Shown here piece by piece: positions 47,271 to 60,345 of a stretch of DNA of 64,000 bases. Under the pieces are notes generated by a model. The model saw nothing but the letters and a program-made list of their open reading frames with translations. It ran no database searches and was not told the origin of the DNA. The DNA is taken from the NCBI GenBank assembly GCA_964034945.1, contig OZ035962.1, forward strand, positions 112,531,234-112,595,233, in the 5' to 3' direction. How positions within the stretch are numbered: position 1 is the first letter of the stretch; each line of letters opens with the position of its first letter. Position numbers and translations under genes: made by a program. Origin of the DNA: Chrysopilus asiliformis (lineage: Eukaryota; Arthropoda; Insecta; Diptera; Rhagionidae).

Positions 47271-50200
47271 AGGCATGTATTTAAACTCGATAAATGAAAA
47301 ATTTCATCTGTAGCTCATTTTGCTTAAAAATTTTCGCGTCCAGAAATTGGATTTTCTCAACAAATTTCTCCTGCGGCGGATTTTGATAATATGTAATTTT
47401 TAAGATAAATTTCAGTGCTACTATAAAGAGCCCCTACCGTATTTTTTTTGCAATGCGACCTGCAGTTTTTTTCACTTCCATCTATGATTCGTTTACTTTC
47501 AAGGACTCGAAAAAAGCGCGAAGTCCCATCTTTGAAAAAATTGTTCGAGGGCCTTGGACGAAAACGGGAAAATATCCAATTTTTTAAATTTTGCTCGGGA
47601 ATTTTTTTATATTGAGTTGAGAGATTGCGGAAGAGCCTGTAAGGATAACTTAAATATTCTGTAAGGATAACGCAAAAGAGTTTTTGAAAAATTTATTTTA
47701 AATTTCATAAGTGAATGTCAACACAAAAACTTGACCTCGAAGTTCAACAGCCATGATAGGTTTAAAGGCTATTAAATGAGTTTTATAATATTTAAATCGT
47801 TTTTATCTTCTTTTATCATGATACGATAACTTTTCAATTTATTGTTCCATGAAATTTTTTCAAAGCGAAGCGATAAAAAAATCTTTTGATCTGATAATAT
47901 CTATTAAAGAAGGAATAAAATTTTTCTCATTTTCTCTGTCAAAGGCCATCATCAGAACAACGTCTCTACATAGATGTGCCAAAAATTTCTCTCCACTTTC
48001 GAATTCTGTGAAAAAAAGAAATTAAATTATGTGATATTTAAGGATTTCCAATATAGATACTTCAAGACATCACTTGAGATTTGCTTATTTGCGGATATTG
48101 AAATGACATTTTTTGTGAGTGAAATATGAAACGAAATTTTAGTTTGGAAATGTGAATGTATGAGGAAACTCTATAAGAATTTTCCACTTTCGTCTGTGGC
48201 CAGGAGCAGATACTTAACACTAGAATCACTTCAATGGAGATTCTTAAAAGATGGGCGAACAGATTGTGGAAAGTGTTAAATGTCTTAAAAGTCATGGTAG
48301 CTAATCCTTGTCTCAAGATTTCAAAATATGCAAATGTATAGAAATACCTCCTCCAGTACATTGCAGAATTCGTGTACCATTAATATGTACGTCTTGCTGT
48401 TCTAATATCTGGTATTTTGTATATTGGAAAATGGCTGGAAAATGCTCTCGTATACGATATTATCCATAAGTGGAAATTTTTCGCTTAACTCCTCACAACA
48501 CTGCAGGATCAAAAATGGATACCAGCGAGTTTTTTGAAACCAGGATCAATAGAAAAATGGGTAGGATGGAACCTATTTTTGTTGGTACATGAAAGTGCCT
48601 GCCTACCCGTTTATGGTACAACATGGTAGCTGCTTGGAATGTTTTCTATCACTGAAAATAACTGCATCATCGTCGAATATTGAAATTTTCCACTGAAATA
48701 AATTCGTGATTCCGCGCTGAAAAGCTCTTTCCACCAACGGTCGTTATTTTTTTTCTTTCTTGGTAATATGTCAGCACCATCGTTTTCGAAGGCAATGAGT
48801 TTTCCTCAATTTTCCTCTCGGCATAGGTACCCACTCTGGTATCGGGATACGACGACGATATACCAAAAGTGGATCCGGCTATATTACCACAGATAGTCCT
48901 GGTGTGGTTATGTACCGAGGCTGCTTAATGCTGCTGTACGATTTTAGCTCATAAATAGGAAAATCGTTTCAATAATTTTTGCCGTGTCATCGTATTGAAA
49001 TTTATTTTGGAAAATGGCAAAAAGCTGTGTGCCCAGGCAATAGCAAAATTGTTAAGGCTGTTGCCGTTGAAAAATTCTTTTCTCGGTGGCAATAGCTGCT
49101 GATCGAATTTAATTTTCCCAACACGAGAAACGAATATTGAATGATTTTGCTCGGATATTTCGCTGATTTTCAACTGCTGCTTCTGTTTTCCACCACCGCT
49201 TCTGTATGCTGGTGACGTTTCAGCATTCGATATTAATGACTTTTTATTTCGAATTAAATTTTGCATTGATTTCGGTGTACGATTATCTTTTGGTGTTGTT
49301 TTGTAAATTTCTTTCAGATGGAAAACTCAATTACGGTTTCAGTACAGAAAACAAATCTGTAAAATTTCCTAAAGAAAAGTATTAAATTCCGAAATTAATG
49401 AAATTTTTCTCGTATTCAAAAAGTTTTTTACGATATATTTTTTCCCCATTTTTATGCCACAGCAAAATAACATGAAATCAAGTCTTATGGTACTTGATGG
49501 CCTGTTATTCTAATTCAATATACAAATCTATGTCGTTTACGATAAACATCCAAAATATATTTTTATGAGGTAATGAATGTGATTGGCATTTCAGAATATA
49601 AGTTTTTCATTTATTTATATATTTTTTTCATGGACTTATTTTTGTGTAGATTTTTTCAGTCTCTCTGTTATTGATTTTCCTTGATTATCCAATTCTTACA
49701 TCTTTCGGGCATCTTCAATAAGAATAAATTTATCTTGGAAGTTTCAAGGACAATCTTCGGATGAACTATAATGAAATATTTGGTAATATTAGAAGATAGT
49801 ACTTAACTCCACATAAAGCTTAAACAAACTTTTGATTTTCAAATCTATTCAGAAGTTTTATAAAAAACTATATAAATAGTATACATAAAAAGAATTTGTT
49901 TTTCTGATTATTCAAATGAGCTTTTTTTCACTCCATTTTGTTTATCCTTTTAATACAGCAATATCAAATTTGTAGTTTGTTTATTTTCAAGAAACTCGAA
50001 AACGGTTAAGCGGAACCTAATAAAACTTACTTGTAATCAAGGGCCTTAAGAATTGAAACATAGGGTACAAAGAATCCCTCTAACCCCCATAAACGGATTT
50101 TTTATTTATTTTCGAAGTGACATATTCGAATAAGACGAAATTTTTTTTAGATCTCAAGTCTGTCTGTCTGTTTGTCTGTTCATCTGACTCCTTGTCTATC

Positions 50201-51339
50201 TGTCTATCCGTCCGTGAGCACTATGACTTTCGATAGGATTGAAATAGATTACAGTTGCGTTTCTAGTTTTTGAAAGGAAAACATCGGACCATTGGTTCCC
50301 TCTCTCCCATACAAATGAAACAGTTTTTTGAAATTTGGCCGGAAATGGTGAGTAGTAAATATTTTAGTATTATTGAGGACACTGTAACAGTGATAGTAAC
50401 CAATGCCACTATTATAGTGGTAGAAATTACCATCATAGCCAAAGATGAAAATGAAAGCCTAAAAATATTCACAATCTTTATATGATGCAATAAAAAACCA
50501 AGTAAAACGGGGACAGGTGAAAATCCTCGGGAAAATTTTAGTGCTGACTTTCGCATTTGGTATTTTCTTCTCACAGATTTAGATTCACATTCATTTTTAC
50601 TTTCAGCATAGAAATTATTTTCTTCACAAAATTTATGTAGGCTCTGTACACATTCAAGTTGTCTGAATGAATAGAAAGAAAAATAAACATTTTATATACA
50701 AATGAAGAACATCAGCATAGGTCTTTAAACAGTAGAAGTTCTAAAAACCAGAAAAAAAAACATTCGAATGGCTGAAAAATCTGGAGCTATGCTAAGCAAA
50801 ATTTCCTGCATTTCCAGAATCTGCAGCACTGGATCAGAGTAGGATTATTTCAGCTCTGACGGATTCACTGTTGTATTTTCAGGGTTTTATGTTTTTATGT
50901 TGCCACAAACTTTCCACCGCTATGTGATGTGTCTTTATGGAAGTCAACAAAATAAAGAATTTTTGAAAAAAAACACAAAAACCGCGGTGTCCTAAATTTA
51001 TTTTGGCAGAGCTCACTGAAATCTTGTTATTGTGTTCGAACTTCATTCGTCTGCAGTACATGTTTTTACTTAATAGAATTTCTAAAAACTTAACTGAAAA
51101 ACTGCGCCGCAGTCAAATTTTTAATTGTTGAATGATTAATAGATGGAAAGATTCTCCAAACTAAAAATAATAACAAGTATATATAATCGTGGTGACAGAC
51201 AGACGTCATTTTGGATTTTTAATCGTACTCCGAAATTTAAAAAAAAATCCGTTAAAAAGGATAAAATAATATAATGATTAAAGTAAATTTAAAATTAGTA
51301 TTCGTTGGAAAAGCCTTGCTACACAAATTAAACGACAAA
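47271..51339. other. Intergenic, no firmly supported gene
   Basis: A minus-strand frame of 105 codons (49266-48949) has a mixed, gene-like composition and a fair start context (ATCAATGC), but no recognised domain or splice support. A decayed repeat with a GTCTGTCTGTTTGTCTG run lies at about 50100-50220. Confidence 0.45.
48949..49266 (-). CDS. Weak candidate single-exon frame, 105 residues
   Basis: This uninterrupted frame starts MQNLIRNKKSL and stops at TGA. It has a Gln/Lys/Ser-rich middle (GGGKQKQQLK) and a basic end. The base composition is less AT-rich than the flanks, which lowers the stop frequency and makes a chance frame of this length quite possible. There is no recognised family, poly(A) signal or splice site. 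It is listed only because its complexity is higher than that of other frames nearby. Confidence 0.15.
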   Translation of the reverse strand: MQNLIRNKKSLISNAETSPAYRSGGGKQKQQLKISEISEQNHSIFVSRVGKIKFDQQLLPPRKEFFNGNSLNNFAIAWAHSFLPFSKINFNTMTRQKLLKRFSYL

Positions 51340-51341
51340 TA

Positions 51342-51644
51342 CACTCAGAAAAATGTCAGGTCAACTTTTTGTCAGGTTAACTCTGACCTCTAGCTGGCTG
51401 ACAGAGGTTTCCATTACATGATATTACATCCTCGAAATGCCTATCTAAGGTCAACTCGTGCAGCTCCCAATGTCCTACTTCACCTGCTCGTGGCTTAATT
51501 TCAGAATTTCTCTGGCCACAGGTCAACACAAGTTTTACTTTCCCTCATGCAGGCGAACGCGCGCCTCGCATAGGCTAAATTTTCCTGCCCGAGGCCAATT
51601 ACGCCGTATGTATGTCGTCGAGTTAGCCTCCATTTTTCTGAGTG
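51342..51644 (-). mobile_element. CACT-ended MITE, copy C (303 bp)
   Basis: It starts CACTCAGAAAAATGTCAGG and ends CCTCCATTTTTCTGAGTG, flanked by TA (51340-51341, 51645-51646). It is the reverse of 40266-40568 with only scattered differences and the same length, so both probably moved recently from one source. Confidence 0.9.
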
Positions 51645-51646
51645 TA

Positions 51647-53549
51647 GGCTTTTTGGAGCCACACCAATTTTTAATTTTTTTTGTTTCGGAGTTTTCAATT
51701 TTTTTAAAGATTTTTTTAGAAAATTTTCAAATAATTTTTCTTTTCAAAATTTTCAACTTTTAAATAATTTGCAAAACCTATTTAAAGGCAACCGATCAGT
51801 TTGGAGACGATTGCACTCAATCCATTAATAAGATTTCATCTCAAAAGACAATTTTATTCAAGTTTGAAGATTATTTACTCAGCTGAACCCCCCAACTCGC
51901 ATTTAATTCTAATCTTGTGCTTCTGCAGAATTTTATTTTTGGAGATCTCTTTTTGTGGCAAATGCTAATAAAACAGACACGAATAAATAATACGCGTAAT
52001 ATAAAAAGTTATAAAATTAACGAATTCTAATTATAATATGCTAGTATTTTCATACTTGTCTTCATCCAAAAAGACCCGACCGCTATTACCGCGAAATCCA
52101 AATTGGGTGAAACCATCAAGACGGATATCATGGATTCTTAGAAACGAACGAAGCAGAAAAATCTTTTCGATCAAAATAATCTTTCATAACATAGACATAG
52201 GTCTTTAAAATATTTCCTCCATATTTCCAGTTTTACGACACAAAAACACCCTTGTCTAATGTTAATATTTTCTCTGTGTTTGCATTTCAGCAGAAATTTA
52301 ATGCTTTTCCAGCCAACTTTGAACTTTTAGGCAAACTGAATTTTCTCTTAAATGAAATTCTTCACAGTGAACCGAAATGGAAATTCTCATGGAGAACGAG
52401 GATGTTTCTTGTGTATCTGCATAATTAAATTTTTTATTGAAATCACACGAAAATCCAAATAAACAGACAAACCAACATTTCCAAAATGTATACATTGTGA
52501 AACAAATACGATTTCTACACTTCTATATAGTTATATGAAAATGTAGAATATCTGGAATAAGTCTGGAAATATTTTCTATCTATGAACCGAAAGCATAATG
52601 TTTTGTTATTGTTTCTATATAGTATGTATATGCTGACAAATGGCAGAGAGTTGAAATGAAATATGATTTTCATAAATAAATAAGACTGCTTTTCTGCCAA
52701 AAAGAAAAATGCACCAAGTTTAACAAGTGGCTTTTTATTATTTCTTAATTGGCGTAATTTTTCTGAACTTTTCCTTAAATTACCACTTAATTCTCGTTAT
52801 TAGCATAAATAGGCAACCAACGTGGCATTGGGCGATCTTTTTTTTCAATTTTTATTTATCTGTTTATTCAACTCATAACTTATTATTTCGTTGAAAGTGG
52901 TTCTTATTTCTTTTGTACACATAATCAACTTCTACCGTGGTTTTTAGAAAACTAAACTGATTTTTATAGATTTAAAAAAATATATTTTGATGGAAAATTT
53001 GAAGTATGAAATAATTTAAGGTTATTAAAAGCTTGCACAATCACTTAAGTATTTTATTCGTTTGAAAATATTTCCATATTTTTTAAATTTAGCAGAACTA
53101 TTTTAAAAAAATTATCTTACCTTATTTTATTTTCTTTTCAGGTAAGCAAGCATTCAAAACACCAAATGTTTAGTTGAATAAATATTTTACTGCTTTTACT
53201 TCATGCAAAAGGTAAACATAATTTTAATTATATTGTTTGTGCATTTCACAAGAAAAGAATGTGAACAGAGTTTAATTTTAATGATCATGTTTTAAAACAT
53301 CTGCGTCCTTCATGTGTGCGGTAGAGAATTCTGTGAAATATTATTCTTAATACTTTAATTTTTTGAGAAAATTGGAAAAAACGGTTAGATTTGAATGAGG
53401 GGTGGAAGGAATTGTTTGTTTTTTTCTAAATAAAAAAAATTAGTCCATACTTTGCACGAGTATTGCGGTGTGGTATATTTTTAAAAAATCTTTAGTACAA
53501 CGCGTTAGCGATGAGCGAACAAACAGGCGTAATTTGAGGAAAAAAATAA
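51647..53549. other. Intergenic, nothing recognised
   Basis: Very AT-rich sequence with no supported gene. A decayed GAGAAAATTGGAAAAAACGG block at about 53365-53385 recalls the tetranucleotide-bearing repeats. Confidence 0.5.
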
Positions 53550-53710
53550 TTACGTTATGCTTATAAGACCTTCCGTTATTCTCACAAGGACAAAATAAAA
53601 TCATATATTGTCACCGGAGTTACGGATGTGTGCGAAATTTCAAGTCAATCTGTTCATCGAAAGTTGGTCAAAATTAGGATTACAAGATTTGAGCCTGACA
53701 GATAAAAGCT
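53550..53710 (+). repeat. Decayed interspersed repeat, pair of 22683-22860
   Basis: Ordered blocks TTATAAGACCTTCC, GGATGTGTGCGAAATTTCAAG, TTGGTCAAAATTAGGA and GAGCCTGACAGATA match 22683-22860. Confidence 0.6.
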
Positions 53711-53714
53711 TTTA

Positions 53715-53930
53715 TGAAATCATACTAATATATAAAAATGAGTTGGTGCGGTCTGTCTGTCAGTCTGTCTCTCTGTTCCTCTTTCATGCAAAAACGGCTG
53801 AACCGATTGGCCTGAAATTTGGCATAGATGTTAGTCGGGGGTCCAGCCATATTAAACGCCGGAGGCCGCGTATCATGTGGGGGGTGAACCGCGAAGCGAA
53901 ATATAAAATTATGAGTATTAATCACTTTTA
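53715..53930 (+). repeat. Fragment of another interspersed repeat (ATACTAATATATAAA start)
   Basis: It begins ATACTAATATATAAAAATGA, continues with a GTCTGTCTGTCAGTCTGTC run, then CGGCTGAACCGATTGG and CCTGAAATTTGGCATAGATG, then a GC-rich part with GGGGGTCCAGCC and GGGGGGTGAACCGCGAAGCG. This CTAATATATAAA plus CCGATTTG-type layout is widespread in insect rolling-circle and retroposon repeats (from memory). I cannot assign the class from one copy. Confidence 0.45.
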
Positions 53931-56653
53931 GACCGCATGTACATTTTACATTTTGTCGCTTAGTGCAGTTCACATTCAGGCGATATTGGACATTTTTTCT
54001 CCGCGAACTTTGATTTTTTTTATAATATTAGCTTTTTAATTAAGGCCACAAAAATACTTTTATTGCGTAAAAACAAGCAAAGATAAAATATAGATCAAAT
54101 TATATTCAAAATTGTGGTACTCATGTAACGTACTAGCTCACAAAACTTCAAAAGGTTTCGTTATGTAGGTGCTGAGAAATCGTGGTGATTCATATTAGGG
54201 AGTAGTCCATATTGCGGCACCATACTGTATTTATAAGAAAATTTAATATTATTTGAGTATGTAACTATAGTTTCACGAAAACAAAAAAATTGTGAATTTA
54301 GCAATATCATTTTATCGTGTATTTTTTGTTTTTTGAAAATGACCTACAATACAAAAATCCAACAAACTATGACAGACTTTATTTTGTAAAATATTATCCT
54401 GCGGAATGTATAATTCACTCAGTTTCATCGATTTGCATGAATTTCTGGATGAACAAAAAGATTGTGAAACTATTGGAAAGTTGTCAACCAATTACGAATA
54501 TGTCAGGAATCAATAAATTCTGTTACCAATATTATTTGAAACCACATAATAATTTCAACAAAATCATGTTATATAGAATAGATACTGTTGTTCTTGACTA
54601 TTCAACCAATTTATTGATTTACGAAAATTTTAAATGTCGAATACACATTTGTGGTTAATCGATATGCATCCCGATTGCTGTTGTGCATATGAAAATTTCC
54701 GATATTTCCATGCACTGTGGTTAACCCAGTGAGAACGTTGGGGTTCGATGGGTCACAGATACACATACTTGGGTAATTCACTGCTAACCACAAAACCTCG
54801 GCATCAATTCCCGCCAGAAATTCAAACTCCTATCTGGTCGCATGCCGACGTTTTTTTGTTGTGCTCAACATTTGGGATGGAATAATTTTATGCTTTTTGT
54901 CGCATTTTGACGTGATCTAGCTTTGCAATGCACTCGATTACTATCAATTCATAAAATTTATTCTCATTGGCTACTTATATGTTGAATAAATTGCAAAGAT
55001 TCGCTCTTGAATTATGAGTGCTAACCACTTTGATTAATGAATGAAATGTTGCCATATAGTCATAGTAACTAAAATGAAATAAAATAAAATCGAACCAGAA
55101 TTTCATGCTGATGGATAACTTCCAGCTTTACTCATCCACTCAGTTTGGGTAGGCAGAAATCGACCAGCTTTTTTCCCAAACGGATAATGAATTAGCGGAA
55201 GATAGAACTTCCAACGCGGAGGTTTTATTGCAAAAACATAATTCAGAGAATTCTTAATAACATACGGATAAATATATGACCGTATTTGGTCCAAAAATAA
55301 CAATTTATATTGTGTATGTCAGGAACAATTTAAGTTGGCAAACGATAAAATCGTGTCTGATATTTCTTTCCCTAGATAGAGGCTTCCCACTCCGTCGTTC
55401 CCACTGAATCGATTACCCGGTTTTTGGGCGATTTTCCGAGAATGGTTCAGCCGTCGTACTAACCGTTATATTGTGTGAATCGTATATATATATAAATATG
55501 TAGAATATTTTCAGATAAAATTTTATTATTCTCAAAATAAGTGCACGACTCGTATCCATTTTCATTTATTAGGATTATACTCGTACATATCTACATACAC
55601 GTGGATTTTAGATTCGATTAATAGAAATCCATGACAGTGGAACCTGGAAGAAAAATTTCCCGGAAGAGAGCTAAGAGATTCCATATACACCAAAAATATT
55701 AGCAGAGAATTCTTAAAAGTCATTTTGGCTGCATCGCAGTTTTTGGCCGCGGTGCAGTTTTTGGCTGCATCGCAATTTTTGGCTGCATTGCAGTTTCTTC
55801 AGAAATTAAAGTCTCTAGTGCAATTTTCCTAAAAAAAAATTCGCCTGTGGCGCATTTTATTACAAAAGTTTTTAATAGTGGGATGTTTATTTAAAAAAGT
55901 TTTGCTTACGGTGTATTTTTTGTTGCATTTTTTATATTTGTGGCAACAAATCATAGAGACCTGGATCGATTTTCAGATCAAGCCAAAAAGACCTGTATTA
56001 ACTTTACTAGACAGAGCAATAAGGCTTTGCTTAAAAATAAACTTAGACCTTGTTGACGTCTTGCCACAGATATAACCACAAACAAACCCTCTTCCCTCTG
56101 TTCGGGCTTTTAAAAATTTTTACTATTAAATTCGAAGCATTACAACATTCTCCAAACATTGGGGGGGTGAAGGGGGTCAAAAATCGAAAATAACATTTTA
56201 GAAATCCAACAAGATAAGACTCTGTGCAAAAAAGAATTTGGGGAATAGTTCTTCCTTTTTCAGCATTAAGTATTAGCAAAGATGCAAACCAAACCGACTA
56301 AAACCATTTAAGGATAAGTTTTTTTTAAAACTGAGCAAAATTTTCCTAATTTTAAAGCTTCAAATATCTCCTAGTGTTAGAGAAAATGCTGTTTCTAATA
56401 CAAGTAAATTTTTCTATGACGCTAAATCATTATCAATTTTCTATGAAATGAGATCTATTTTCCGTAAAATGAGAAAGATATTTTTTTGATTACATTAAAT
56501 CTTTTTTTTTGACAATGTTATTCTTAATGCAATAAAGATTTTCCTAAAATTTCGTGAATTACTATTACTTACATCGTTTTCAATAACAAGTCAGGGATTT
56601 TCAAAAAAACATCAAAATAATTTCCACACTTAAACCAAGGCAGACCAAAATCA
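53931..56653. other. Intergenic, one 18-bp tandem repeat, no supported gene
   Basis: A + frame at 54317-54658 (113 codons) lacks an ATG start and a recognised domain; frames of this length arise by chance in sequence this size. An 18-base repeat lies at 55723-55794. Confidence 0.45.
55723..55794 (+). repeat. 18-bp tandem repeat, four copies
   Basis: The unit is TTTTGGCTGCATCGCAGT, four exact-length copies with one to three substitutions each. In one frame it encodes a repeated hexapeptide, FLAASQ, within a stop-free run from 55635 to the TAA at 55830-55832. That run has no ATG start. Confidence 0.9.
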
Positions 56654-56887
56654 GGGCACCAATCATGTATTCCGACGCGTCTCTGTCTTTCGACTTCGAC
56701 GCAGCTTTTAACTCTTGACTTCGCCATATCAGCAGCTTCAAATTTGCTAGAATGACAGTCAGAATCACGTTTCGATTCATAGTGACGATTCCGCGAAATT
56801 TCAAGCTGCAGATATGGCGAAGTCAAGAGTTAAAAGTTGCGTCGAAGTCGAAAGACAGAGACGCGTCGGACTACATGATTGGTGCCC
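56654..56887. mobile_element. Foldback MITE, copy 2 (234 bp)
   Basis: It is nearly identical to 42875-43108, with the same length, the same GGGCACCAATCATGTA ends and arms of about 90 bases. Here the flanks add TCA/TGA to the inverted match. The high identity of two copies 13.8 kb apart indicates recent movement or gene conversion. Confidence 0.9.
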
Positions 56888-59800
56888 TGATGATTCATAA
56901 AAAAATTGCTTAATTAAAGAGTTTTAATCAAAGTTTCAGTGTGACTCTACAAAATAATAAAGGGTGGCATACATAAAAAATTGCAAAGGATATTCATTTC
57001 TATAGAAAAAAGAAACAATCCATTGCAGACCATATGAGCGCTCGCTATGTAAACGAATGAATTTTTGGTGAGGAGCCTACAATCCTGCCTAATATTTTCA
57101 CTGGTTTTTGGCTATAACAGTTTTGATCCGATTTCTACTTCTGTGCAAACATTTTTCGGTTTGATGTACATACGAAAAATTTTCTGTATGTTTCATGGTG
57201 TCTATATTTAAGTATGAATTTGCGGAAATACTTTTTCAAGCGCTCAATTCTAGGAAAAATATCCGAAGGGGAGGAAAGAGTTTTGAAAGGAAGGATGGCT
57301 CTAGGCATGGAGAAATAATACAGAAATATGGAATTTAGGTTAGGAGGAGATGAAATTTCCATTAAATTAATGTTATCTGTGCATGCCAGCTGTTGTTGTT
57401 GTAAAAGTATGGTTTATCGTTCCGAGAACGAAGCACAGACAGATAAAAGGTAAACTTAGGTCGCCCTGGCTAACAACTACCACTCAGGTGAGCGTACGTG
57501 GAATTCTAAGGTTTCTTGCACACATGCTGATAGACGCAGGCTTTCGTCCTGTAATGGGTTTGGGGTAGGCCGAAATTAAACTAAACGAAATGGAATTTCA
57601 AAGGAGAGTCCGGCACGCGCCGAATGTATTTTTAGGTAGGCTTCTAAGAAATCTTTAATCAAGATCATTCTTTATATCACCGTGTCTCATATTATATTTA
57701 AAACTTATTTCTCATCTCATAACTCATCGTTTACGGGAAGACGCAAATTATCCACCTCCAAAAACATGCTGTCCTCTCGCATATAAAATATACGTCATAA
57801 GAAAATGTTACATTACTGCTTTACTGGACGACGGTTGTGGAAAAAGTTCTGGGCGTAGCTAAACACATAATTTGTGTTAAACATTTCATGATTCTCTTCC
57901 ATTCCTTTCCCTGCAAGGCATGAGGAACGCTTAAGAACCCTTAAGAACGCTTAAGAACCCAACATTTTAGATTAATCGGTGAACAGGTTTGCAAGTGAAA
58001 GCATCTAAAAGAAAAGAATGTCAAGTTTCATTTTCAGGTTAGATTTCCGTTTTGATTCTATTTGTCCTCGAAATACAAAATACACTACTTACACATTTAT
58101 GGGTACGGGGCAAGCGTCGGTAGCAATTTTATTCTGGTTTTAAACCACATATTTGAAAAAAAATCAAAAAAAGTGTGACTGCGAGTGGCACGGACGATAA
58201 TATTGAAAACCAAAAATTATCTTGATGGATTTTAGGGACAACTGTTTACAAAACCGAAGGCCATGTGTTTTTCTTACCAGTTCTGGAACTTCCTACTCTA
58301 CCCTCGTATAATATAATACGGTTCACTAGGACGAAGAAGAGTTTGCCTAAGTGCAAAATAAGTAGAACAGAGATCTCTTGAAAAATGTAATTTTATATTT
58401 ATGAAAGGAAATTTTCTTCGTAAATAATTGAGAAATTCCTAGTATAACCATTTCCCTTACTATCGAAAAAGGACAGGCTGTACTTCAAATGGGGTAATAT
58501 AGTTTATTTAATATACATCCTTTAGAATGCGATATTGTGGTTGGTGTAGTTCAGTGTGGAATAGACTCAATGTGCCACGTAGTTTACTTGGTCAGCATAA
58601 AACTGAATAATTTTCTCGGTTGCATGCTCAATAATCAAAATGGAGTTTTAAAGTAAATATTCTCGCACGCATATTGATATGTTGTTCAATTTCAAATTTA
58701 CCTGCGAAATATCTATCGAAATTGGGCCACTTGTACAATCAAATATTGAATGCAAACAACATATACGTATAATAACCCTATTTATAAGTTCAATTGGTTA
58801 AATTAGATTGGAAACTATTTCCATTTAAATTGCATAGCAAATATGCAAAATGCCTAGTTTTGAGGATTGAGTTTGATATTTAATTTAGGAGAGTATACTT
58901 TTGTTGTTGGTTCTTTTAAATTCCCTTAATTGTAAGTACAATTTTTAATTTTTTTTTTGATATAACTAATAAAGAAATAAAAAACATAAATTTTTTGTCA
59001 TATAAATACGATAATTTTTTCCCTAAAATCATGTGTACGATGTGTAATAAAATTTTTATCCTGATTCCAGCTGTGATCTCAATTTTCAATTTTTCCTGAA
59101 ATACAATAACAAAAGTGAAAAGAAGGAAATTTCAACAATATCATAAAAACCTTATTACTTGTTTATTATTATAAGAATTCAGAAAAGTCAACACAAATTG
59201 CTGCAATTCACTAATAATTTAATGTGAAAAAGGAAAATTCTCAGTACGCTTGGCTCAATGTGGATAATCAACGCAAGAAAAAAAATAAATAAATAAAGGA
59301 AAAATAAGAAAAACTAAATTGCACGTTTAATGGCTTCTTAACTCAGCACGCCAACTGTTGCTCAAATCAAAACTTCTGTTTCTTTTACGATTATTACGAC
59401 TATGAGAAGAATTCTAGTAGAAATACAACAAATGTGGAAGGCACAGAAAAAAAAATTCGTACATTTGTACAACATTTTTAGGTAGCAAATTATAGGCCTT
59501 AATGCGATGTTGCTGAGGGTCTTTTTTTGTATATTTACCGAAGTTCACCCACCGAGAAAATCAAATTGCGTGCTAGAAAATATTCAATTATATGTGAACA
59601 ACATGTAAACGGAAATTGATTTTCTTCTAGTTCTTTCCTTTATTTTTGTAATGAAAAGGTGGTAGACATAATTACATCTTAATCCATTTCATTGATCAAT
59701 TTTAAATTGAAGACTTCTTTGTTCTTCAGTCATTTTAACGTTGAATAAAATAGAAATCCTTTGAAAACTATAACCCTATCCTTACGCTGCGAAAGGACTT

Positions 59801-60341
59801 CCATGTTATAGAAGACCTTAGGTATTACAAGACTTCGATATTTTTATAACTAGGAAGTAAAGAAGCGAGGAGAGGGAAGTAGATTGTAAATGGGATGAAA
59901 AAAAAATTTAAGGGCTTAATTTTATTGGACAGATCTTTTTATCCAACGAAGGAAGCCCCATTCTGACCAGATGAAGAATTCAAAAGTTAACAGATAAGGG
60001 GTGTCGCTCCTCCTGCAATTCATTATAAAATATCATTTATTTTAGAAGAATTCAAATTATTTTTAGTTCTTGGTTTTCTAAACCATTAGTAGTAGCTTTT
60101 AAGGCCTATGACATTGATATTTTATTTGTTGAGGTTTTCGAATTTAGAAAATTTAACCTTGATTTCGAGAATTTGATACACATGTCAGATAGATTAGCTC
60201 CATTTCTTGATATTTTATTTTATACACATGCTCCATTCTTGCTCTATTTTGAGCTACCTTCATCAGGCCCAGCATAATCAGTTTCAGGATTGCATAACTT
60301 GGTTTTTGTACATTTGATCCCTAAACCGTTAGTAGTAGCTC
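56888..60341. other. Intergenic, nothing supported
   Basis: AT-rich sequence. A short tandem piece (AACGCTTAAGAACCCTTAAG) lies at 57927-57960. Part of a local duplication used as an empty-site comparison lies at 60081-60120. Confidence 0.5.
60081..60120 (+). repeat. Empty-site paralogue of the 60346 insertion
   Basis: AACCATTAGTAGTAGCTTTT followed by AAGGCCTATGACATTGATAT matches the joined flanks of the MITE at 60346-60691 (AACCGTTAGTAGTAGCTC, then TTAAGGCCTCTGACATTGAT). TTAA occurs once here (60099-60102) and no element is present. Confidence 0.85.
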
Positions 60342-60345
60342 TTAA

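Noticed and set aside
54317..54658. Plus-strand frame of 113 codons
   Set aside because: It has no ATG at its start and no recognised domain. By a rough estimate, a few frames of this length are expected by chance in this much six-frame AT-rich sequence.
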